A stretch of 64,000 nt of DNA from Arthrobacter sp. 9AX (lineage in GTDB: Bacteria > Actinomycetota > Actinomycetes > Actinomycetales > Micrococcaceae). Position numbers and translations under genes: made by a program. Positions 58,075-64,000 of the stretch are shown here, in pieces. Positions within the stretch are counted from its first letter, which is position 1, and every line of letters begins with the position of its first letter. Under the pieces are notes generated by a model. It was not told the origin of the DNA and ran no database searches. It saw nothing but the letters and a program-made list of their open reading frames with translations. The stretch is from positions 2,582,487-2,646,486 of the forward strand of contig NZ_LR733293.1 of the NCBI RefSeq assembly GCF_902506095.1. The letters run 5' to 3'.

Positions 58075-59433
58075 CTAGGCCTCCGTCTTCCCGAGCAGGA
58101 TGCGGGCTTCGGCCACCAGGGTGATGGAGCCGGTGACCAGCACGCCGCCGGAGAGGTCGTCGTTGGCTTCGGCGCGCTCCACGGCCCACTCCAGGGCGTC
58201 GTCGAGCTGCTCGGCTATGTGGACGTTGTCCTCGCCGAACCCCAGGTCAATGGCCAGCTCGGCAAGTTCGGCCGCCGGGATGGCCCGCGGTGAGTTGGAC
58301 TGCGTGAAGCAGTATTCCTCCGCCATGCCGCCCAGGGATTCCTTCAGCTGGCGAAGGACCTCCTCGGCGTCCTTTTCCCGCAGGATTCCCACCACCGGGA
58401 CAAGCCGCGTGAATGTAAATGCCTCCTGCAGCGCGGCGGCGGAAGCCTTGATGCCGTCGGGGTTGTGGGCGGCGTCCACCACGATGGTGGGGGCCGTGCG
58501 GACAACTTCGAGCCTGCCCGGTGACGTGGCTGCGGCGAAACCTTCCTGCAGCACGTCGAAACCGAGTTCCTTTTCGCCGCCGAAGAAGGCTTCCAGGGCT
58601 GCCACGGCCACGGCGGCATTCTGCGCCTGGTGGGCCCCGTGCAGCGGAACCAGCAGGTCCGGGTAGCGGCCGGCGATGCCCTGGATGGTGACCATCTGGC
58701 CGCCGACGGCAACGGTCCGGGATTCGACGCGGAACTCCACTCCCTCGAACTTGAACGGAACACCCACCTCCTTGGCCTTCTCCAGCAGGACCTGGGCCGC
58801 GTCAAGGGGCTGGGCGGCACTGATGAGGTAGCCGCCGGGCTTGATGATCCCTGCCTTCTCGTAGGCGATCTCTTCGGTGGTGTCCCCCAGCAGGTCCGTG
58901 TGGTCCAGGGAGATGGGCGTGACCACCGAAACCTGGCCGTCCCCCACGTTGGTGGCATCGGTGATGCCGCCAAGTCCCACTTCAATGACGGCCACGTTGA
59001 CGGGCTGGTCGGCGAAGATGGCAAAGCCCAGGATGGTCAGGCATTCGAAGTACGTCAGCCGCGGCTGCCCCTCAGCCTCCAGTTCCGAGTCCACAATCTG
59101 CAGGTACGGCCGGATTTCGTCCCAGATCCGGACGAAGGTCTCATCCGGGACGGGTGCACCGTCGATGCTGATCCGCTCGGTGACCTTGGACAGGTGTGGG
59201 CTGGTGTACCGCCCGGTGCTCAGGCCGTGGGCCCGCAGGACCGATTCGATCATGCGTGCGGTGGAGGTCTTGCCGTTCGTCCCGGTCACATGGATGATCG
59301 GGTATGCCTTGTTGGGCTCGCCCAGCACGTCCATGGCCCGGAACAGCGGGGCAAGCCGCGGCTCCATCTTGTTTTCCGGCGCCCGGCCCAGCAGTTCGGC
59401 GTAGACGCTCTCTACCGAAAATTCATCCGTCAT
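58075..59433 (-). CDS. folC: Folylpolyglutamate synthase / dihydrofolate synthase
   Basis: A 452-residue Mur-ligase-like enzyme adding glutamate to (dihydro)pteroate and folates. The P-loop is IHVTGTNGKTSTARMIESVL; ISLDHTDLLGDT and the C-terminal VVDAAHNPDGIKA match the family. It begins 4 bp after the ileS stop. Confidence 0.95.
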   Translation of the reverse strand: MTDEFSVESVYAELLGRAPENKMEPRLAPLFRAMDVLGEPNKAYPIIHVTGTNGKTSTARMIESVLRAHGLSTGRYTSPHLSKVTERISIDGAPVPDETFVRIWDEIRPYLQIVDSELEAEGQPRLTYFECLTILGFAIFADQPVNVAVIEVGLGGITDATNVGDGQVSVVTPISLDHTDLLGDTTEEIAYEKAGIIKPGGYLISAAQPLDAAQVLLEKAKEVGVPFKFEGVEFRVESRTVAVGGQMVTIQGIAGRYPDLLVPLHGAHQAQNAAVAVAALEAFFGGEKELGFDVLQEGFAAATSPGRLEVVRTAPTIVVDAAHNPDGIKASAAALQEAFTFTRLVPVVGILREKDAEEVLRQLKESLGGMAEEYCFTQSNSPRAIPAAELAELAIDLGFGEDNVHIAEQLDDALEWAVERAEANDDLSGGVLVTGSITLVAEARILLGKTEA

Positions 59434-59437
59434 GGAT

Positions 59438-62400
59438 TCAGGCCTCTACTTTTTCGACGGTGACAGCCGGTTCGGCGGCGTCCGAGGGTATTGCCGCGAG
59501 GTCCACGGAAAGGGTTTCGCCCTTCACCAGTTCCACGTTCGCCAGCAGGGCGTCGACGACGTTCTGCGGGGCAGCCACTGAAGTCCGGATCCGGTCGCTG
59601 ACATTCAGCCCGGCGTCCTTGCGGGCCTGCTGGATGGCGCGGACCATGTCCCGGGCCAGGCCTTCGGCCTCCAGCTCCGGGGTGACTTCGGTGTTGAGGA
59701 CCACGAAACCGCCGCCCGGAAGCACGGCAACAGAGGCACTGCCGCTTTCGGACCCTGCAACCACTGTCTCCAGCGTGTACTCCTGCGGTTCCAGCGGCAG
59801 CCCGCCCGCGGTGACCACGCCGTCGTCGGACACTGACCAGTCACCTGACTTGGAACCCTTGATGGCCAGCTGCACATTCTTGCCCAGGCGCGGACCGGCG
59901 GCGCGGGCGTTGACCACCAGCTTCTGCTCGATGCCGAACTCCTCGGGGGAGGCTGTGGCGGCGTCCAGCAGGCGGACGGAACGGAGGTTGAGCTCGTCCG
60001 CGACGACCGCGGCGAAGCTACCCAGCGCATCGGCCCCGGGCGCCACAACGGTCAGTTCCTGCAGCGGCAGGCGGACACGCAGGTTCGCTGCCTTGCGCAG
60101 CGAGGAGCCGGTGGAGCAGATCTGCTGCACCTTGTCCATCGCCTCAACCAGGCCAGGGTTGGCCGGGAAGAGGGCGGCATCGGGCCAGTCGGCCAGGTGA
60201 ACGGACCGGCCGCCGGTGAGGCCGCGCCAGATCTCCTCGGAGACCAGCGGCAGGAGCGAGGCAGCCACGCGGGTGACCGTCTCCAGCGCGGTGAACAGGG
60301 CATCGAAGGCGTCCTGGTCCTCGTCGAAGAAGCGCTGCCGGCTCCGGCGTACGTACCAGTTGGTGAGCATGTCCAGGTAGCTGCGCAGTTCATCACAGGC
60401 ACCCGAGATGTCGTAGGTGTCCAGCTGCTCCGTAACGTTGCGGACCAGGTCGCCGGTGTTGGCCAGCAGGTACTGGTCCAGGGTGTCGGCGTAACCGTCG
60501 TAGCGGAGCTTCGCCTCATAACCGGCCCCGCCGGCCGCGGCGTTGGTGTAGAGCGTGAAGAAGCTGTACACATTCCACAGCGGCAGGATCACCTGGCGGA
60601 CGCCGTCGCGGATGCCCTGCTCGGTGACCACCAGGTTGCCGCCGCGGAGGATGGGGCTGGACATCAGGAACCAGCGCATGGCGTCGGACCCATCCCGGTC
60701 CAGCACCTCGGAGACGTCCGGGTAGTTCCGCAGGCTCTTGGACATTTTCTGTCCGTCAGAGCCCAGCACGATGCCGTGGCTGATGACGTTGCGGAAGGCG
60801 GGCCGGTCGAACAGGGCCGTGGAGAGGATGTGGAGCATGTAGAACCAGCCGCGGGTCTGCCCGATGTACTCCACGATGAAGTCGGCCGGGTTGTGGGTAT
60901 CGAACCATGCTTCGTTCTGGAACGGGTAGTGCACCTGGCCGTACGGCATGGAGCCGGAGTCGAACCAGACATCCAGGACGTCCTCCACGCGGCGCATCAC
61001 GGACTGGCCCTCTTCCGGGGTGCGGGGGTCGTCCGGGTTGGGCCTGGTGAGCTCGTCGATGAAGGGCCGGTGCAGGTCCACCTGGCCGTCGTTGTTCAGC
61101 GGCAGCCGGCCGAAGTCCGCCTCGATCTCCGCCAGCGAGCCGTAGACGTCCGTGCGGGGGTATTCGGGGTCGCTGGACTGCCACACGGGGATGGGGCTGC
61201 CCCAGTAGCGGTTGCGGCTGATGGACCAGTCACGGGCGTTTTCCAGCCACTTGCCGAACTGGCCGTCCTTGACGTTGCCCGGGATCCAGTTGATCTCCTG
61301 GTTCAGTTCGGACATCCGGTCCTTGAACTTGGTGACCTCCACGTACCAGGAGGACACGGCGCGGTAGATCAGCGGGTTGCGGCACCGCCAGCAGTGCGGG
61401 TAGCTGTGCTCGTAACTGGCCTGCCGGACCAGGCGGCCCTGGGCGCGCAGCACCTGGGTGATGGGCTTGTTCGCCTCAAAGACCTGCAGCCCAACAATGT
61501 CGTGCAGGTCGCCGTGCTTGAACAGCGGCAGGAACCTGGCGCCCTCGTCAACGGAGAGGACCACGGGGATGCCGGCTTCCTCGCAGACCTTCTGGTCGTC
61601 TTCACCGTAGGCGGGCGCCTGATGGACAATGCCGGTGCCGTCGGTGGTGGTGACGTAGTCGGCCACCAGGATCCGCCAGGCGTTTTCCATGCCGTACTTT
61701 TCGTTGTCGGCGAAGTCCTGCCACAGCGGCTGGTAGGCCAGGCCTTCGAGTTCCCCGCCGGTGTGGGTGGAAACGACGGCCGCCTGCGCTGCCTCGAAAT
61801 CGTCGTACCCGAGGTCCTTGGCGTAGCTGGCCAACAGGTCGGCGGCCAGCAGGAAACTGCCGGTGACGGGTGCGTCCGCGGCGGCGGCCTTGATGCCGTT
61901 GGGTCCGGCCGGCAGCACGGCGTAGGTGATGGAAGGTCCGACGGCGAGCGCGGCGTTCGTGGGGAGGGTCCAGGGGGTGGTGGTCCAGGCGAGGGCCTGG
62001 ACGCCGGCCAGTTGCCGGGACAGTTCAGACTCCCCAACCAGGATCGGGAAAGTGACAGTGACGGTCTGGTCCTGGCGGTTCTTGTAGACGTCGTCGTCCA
62101 TGCGCAGCTCATGGTTGGACAGCGGCGTCTCGTCCTTCCAGCAGTAGGGCAGCACGCGGTAGCCGTTGTAGGTCCGGCCCTTCTCGTGCAGCTGCTTGAA
62201 GGCCCAGAGGACGGACTCCATGTATTCGACGTTGAGGGTCTTGTAGTCGTTGTCGAAGTCCACCCAGCGTGCCTGGCGGGTGACGTAGTTGCGCCATTCG
62301 TCGGCATACTTCATCACGGAGGCGCGGCAGGCGTCGTTGAACTTGTCGATGCCCATGGCTTCGATCTGGGTCTTGTCCGTCATGCCCAGCTGCTTCATGG

Positions 62401-62746
62401 CTTCCAGCTCTGCGGGCAGGCCATGGGTGTCCCAGCCGAAGCGGCGCTCCACACGCTTGCCGCGCTGGGTCTGGTAACGGCCCACCAGGTCCTTGGCATA
62501 CCCGGTCAGCAGGTGGCCGTAGTGGGGCAGGCCGTTGGCGAACGGCGGCCCGTCGTAGAAAACGAATTCGTTGCTGCCGGGTTCGCCGCCGGGGACGTCC
62601 GCGCTGCGCTGGTCGATGCTGGCCTGGAAGGTGCCGTCCTGGTCCCAGTACTTGAGGATGCGCTCTTCGATTTCCGGGAACTTCACGGAAGCGGAAACGC
62701 CGCGCGTGCCACTGGCGGAGGCTGAGGCCTTGGGGTAATACGTCAT
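59438..62746 (-). CDS. ileS: Isoleucyl-tRNA synthetase
   Basis: An 1102-residue class I aminoacyl-tRNA synthetase. The HIGH-type motif is LPHYGHL in [17 protein letters not shown], the KMSKS motif is [10 protein letters not shown], and WDTHGLPAE and the editing domain (CP1) follow the expected order. The length and C-terminal part match the eukaryote-like IleS2 type common in actinobacteria. ATG 62746 is preferred to 62755 for the ribosome-binding-site spacing. Controlled by the upstream T-box. Confidence 0.95.
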   Translation of the reverse strand: MTYYPKASASASGTRGVSASVKFPEIEERILKYWDQDGTFQASIDQRSADVPGGEPGSNEFVFYDGPPFANGLPHYGHLLTGYAKDLVGRYQTQRGKRVERRFGWDTHGLPAELEAMKQLGMTDKTQIEAMGIDKFNDACRASVMKYADEWRNYVTRQARWVDFDNDYKTLNVEYMESVLWAFKQLHEKGRTYNGYRVLPYCWKDETPLSNHELRMDDDVYKNRQDQTVTVTFPILVGESELSRQLAGVQALAWTTTPWTLPTNAALAVGPSITYAVLPAGPNGIKAAAADAPVTGSFLLAADLLASYAKDLGYDDFEAAQAAVVSTHTGGELEGLAYQPLWQDFADNEKYGMENAWRILVADYVTTTDGTGIVHQAPAYGEDDQKVCEEAGIPVVLSVDEGARFLPLFKHGDLHDIVGLQVFEANKPITQVLRAQGRLVRQASYEHSYPHCWRCRNPLIYRAVSSWYVEVTKFKDRMSELNQEINWIPGNVKDGQFGKWLENARDWSISRNRYWGSPIPVWQSSDPEYPRTDVYGSLAEIEADFGRLPLNNDGQVDLHRPFIDELTRPNPDDPRTPEEGQSVMRRVEDVLDVWFDSGSMPYGQVHYPFQNEAWFDTHNPADFIVEYIGQTRGWFYMLHILSTALFDRPAFRNVISHGIVLGSDGQKMSKSLRNYPDVSEVLDRDGSDAMRWFLMSSPILRGGNLVVTEQGIRDGVRQVILPLWNVYSFFTLYTNAAAGGAGYEAKLRYDGYADTLDQYLLANTGDLVRNVTEQLDTYDISGACDELRSYLDMLTNWYVRRSRQRFFDEDQDAFDALFTALETVTRVAASLLPLVSEEIWRGLTGGRSVHLADWPDAALFPANPGLVEAMDKVQQICSTGSSLRKAANLRVRLPLQELTVVAPGADALGSFAAVVADELNLRSVRLLDAATASPEEFGIEQKLVVNARAAGPRLGKNVQLAIKGSKSGDWSVSDDGVVTAGGLPLEPQEYTLETVVAGSESGSASVAVLPGGGFVVLNTEVTPELEAEGLARDMVRAIQQARKDAGLNVSDRIRTSVAAPQNVVDALLANVELVKGETLSVDLAAIPSDAAEPAVTVEKVEA

Positions 62747-62799
62747 TCTCGACATCCTGGGTTGAGCTTGGCGAACTGCCGGCTTGCGCCTTTCGTTCC

Positions 62800-63045
62800 G
62801 TTCAGGATGCGAGGACGGCTGCCGTGATGTCCTTCCGGACTCCACGCTCACCGCGGTACCACCTCACTTACCGGCGCTGCCGGTCCCCTGGGGAACCGTC
62901 CTGCTCCGGCCGCTCATTGACTGCTGTGACGGGCTTACCCGTCCGGTTCTACTGGCGCCGGCCCCAGGTACGGAGGTTGGCGTGTTCTTCCGGAAGCTCA
63001 CCGGTGATTGCCGGGTCGTAGCCGTTTTCGAGTCTACTATTTCCA
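62800..63045 (-). ncRNA. T-box leader of ileS
   Basis: On the minus strand the T-box sequence AGGTGGTACCGCGG (62851-62864) pairs with the uncharged tRNA 3' end. Upstream, AGTAGAACCGGACGGGT and AGCCCGTCACAGC fit the conserved stem I/III side of actinobacterial ileS T-boxes. An ATC triplet at 63006-63008, in GGCAATCACCGG, is a plausible isoleucine specifier. No intrinsic terminator with a T run follows, so control is probably at translation, as in other actinobacteria. The remaining 53 bp up to ileS contain the ribosome-binding site. Confidence 0.85.
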
Positions 63046-63071
63046 CGGCCGGGCCACCAATAATGGAGCGT

Positions 63072-64000
63072 ATGCAGAAGAACGGCGCCGGAAGGCGTGG
63101 CGGACGGCGCCCCCGCGGAGCCTGGTGGTCGATGACCGCCGCCGTGTTGGCCACGCCCGGTGCCGTGCTGCTGGTACTCCGCCTGGTTCCGTGGGACATC
63201 GGGACCTCGTGGATCCAGCTCGTGTCCTTCTTTCCTGCAGGAATCATCACGACGGCGGCCGCGCTGGCTGCCGCCGTCGTCGCAGCTCTCGTCCGTCCCC
63301 GTCCGGGCCGGACCCTCGTGGCAGCCCTGTCGGCGGCTTTGCTCGTGGCCCAGTTCGGCCTGGTACTGGACCGTGTCCTGCCCTTGGCCGGGACCGCCGG
63401 CCAACCGCAGTCGGCAGCCCTGCCGGCCGGGGTGCCCGCGGGGAGCCCGCCGGCCGGGCGGTCGCTCACCGTGATGGCGCTGAATGTTGGTTCCACCGGA
63501 ATCGACGCAGCCGCCCTGATGGCGGAAGTGAAGAACCGCGAAGTTGACGTGCTGGCCCTGCCGGAGCTGGCACCGCCGGCTTTGGAGGCCCTGGATAACG
63601 CCGGCCTGGCGTCCGTCCTGCCCGGCCGCGCCCTCGATGTGGACTGGGCCGGTACAGGCAGCGCACTCTTCGCACGGTTCCCGCTGGAGCAGGTTGAACG
63701 GGTTCCGGGTTCGGCGTTCTACCAAAGCCGGGCAGGGGCCGACGTCCCGGAGGTTTCCGCACCGGTCCACCTCACCGCGGTGCACGTCGACTCCCCGCAC
63801 CCCGGCCATACACCCATGTGGCGGGCGGAACTGCAGCAACTGGGCGAGCTGTGGCGTGCTGCACCGGAGGGCGGACACACCATCCTCCTGGGTGATTTCA
63901 ACGCGACCGCGGACCACCGGGAATTCCGGGACCTGCTTGCCCGGGGACTGACGGACGCAGCAGCCACCGCCGGTAAGGGCCTGACGCCCACATGGCCGGC
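63072..64000 (+). CDS. Endonuclease/exonuclease/phosphatase (EEP) family membrane protein, partial
   Basis: Runs off the right edge after 309 codons. The N-terminus is Arg/Gly-rich, followed by three hydrophobic segments (about 20-115) and an extracytoplasmic EEP domain from about residue 135. The motifs LTVMALNVGS, LALPELAPP (usual Glu) and LLGDFNATADH (catalytic Asp/Asn) are visible. Such proteins hydrolyse phosphodiesters outside the membrane; substrate unknown. The start is ATG 63072 or 63063; neither has a clearly better ribosome-binding site. It diverges from ileS. Confidence 0.82.
   Translation, partial: MQKNGAGRRGGRRPRGAWWSMTAAVLATPGAVLLVLRLVPWDIGTSWIQLVSFFPAGIITTAAALAAAVVAALVRPRPGRTLVAALSAALLVAQFGLVLDRVLPLAGTAGQPQSAALPAGVPAGSPPAGRSLTVMALNVGSTGIDAAALMAEVKNREVDVLALPELAPPALEALDNAGLASVLPGRALDVDWAGTGSALFARFPLEQVERVPGSAFYQSRAGADVPEVSAPVHLTAVHVDSPHPGHTPMWRAELQQLGELWRAAPEGGHTILLGDFNATADHREFRDLLARGLTDAAATAGKGLTPTWP

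Noticed and set aside
60197..62725. Long open frame (842 codons) opposite ileS
   Set aside because: Shadow frame of ileS; composition is repetitive Val/Gly/Gln and no motif occurs.

Overview
The window is a high-GC actinobacterial chromosome segment, most likely Arthrobacter/Pseudarthrobacter (Micrococcaceae). The evidence is the actinobacteria-restricted families (DUF3090, SCO1664-type, DUF4233), the class Ib nrdHIE/nrdF genes, the order ileS-folC-DUF4233-ndk / rne / rplU-rpmA-obg-proB-proA / nadD-rsfS, GTG/TTG starts with strong Shine-Dalgarno sequences, and at least six genes whose layout predicts leaderless mRNA. I assign the organism by inference from gene content, not by a database search.

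Layout. 1-4.0 kb: end of a DUF222/HNH protein, degenerate repeats, a NERD protein, and an operon of a three-domain thioredoxin-reductase-like flavoprotein and a membrane protein. 4.3-6.3 kb: a conserved but functionally undefined actinobacterial trio (histidine phosphatase, DUF3090 protein with a Cys/His knuckle, kinase-like SCO1664 protein). 6.5-13.8 kb: accessory oxidoreductases (three SDR-type proteins, an aldo/keto reductase, an LLM flavoprotein), a cupredoxin lipoprotein and several orphan small proteins. 13.9-14.3 kb: decayed DNA with a NADAR remnant. 14.3-18.9 kb: class Ib ribonucleotide reductase (nrdH-nrdI-nrdE operon, nrdF apart from it). 19.2-24.4 kb: lipid-modifying operon (CFA-type methyltransferase, DUF1365, FAD oxidoreductase) with a divergent LysR regulator, then a DUF2004 protein. 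24.4-28.1 kb: metF-metE with an unusual leader. 28.2-33.4 kb: a six-gene MoxR/DUF58/vWA (Bat-like) operon. 33.5-38.2 kb: ROK regulator plus a sugar ABC transporter lacking its ATPase. 38.4-42.1 kb: an rRNA-type methyltransferase, a flavin monooxygenase-like protein and a second CFA-type methyltransferase. 42.2-49.8 kb: two identical tRNA-Ala(GGC) genes, rsfS, nadD, proA, proB, obg. 49.8-56 kb: rpmA, rplU, thiD-tenA under a TPP riboswitch, RNase E/G. 56.3-64 kb: VKOR-family protein, ndk, DUF4233, folC, ileS under a T-box leader, and the start of an EEP-family protein.

How it fits together. The right half is mostly core metabolism and translation (amino-acid, folate and thiamine synthesis, ribosome assembly, RNA decay). 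RNA-based control is visible at ileS (T-box) and thiD (TPP), and possibly at metF. The left half is accessory redox and lipid chemistry. The most promising undescribed system is the phosphatase/DUF3090/kinase-like trio at 4302-6339. Also worth attention are the reductase fusion that lacks redox cysteines, the two CFA-type methyltransferase/flavoprotein pairs and the metF leader. I see no prophage, CRISPR array or intact transposon.
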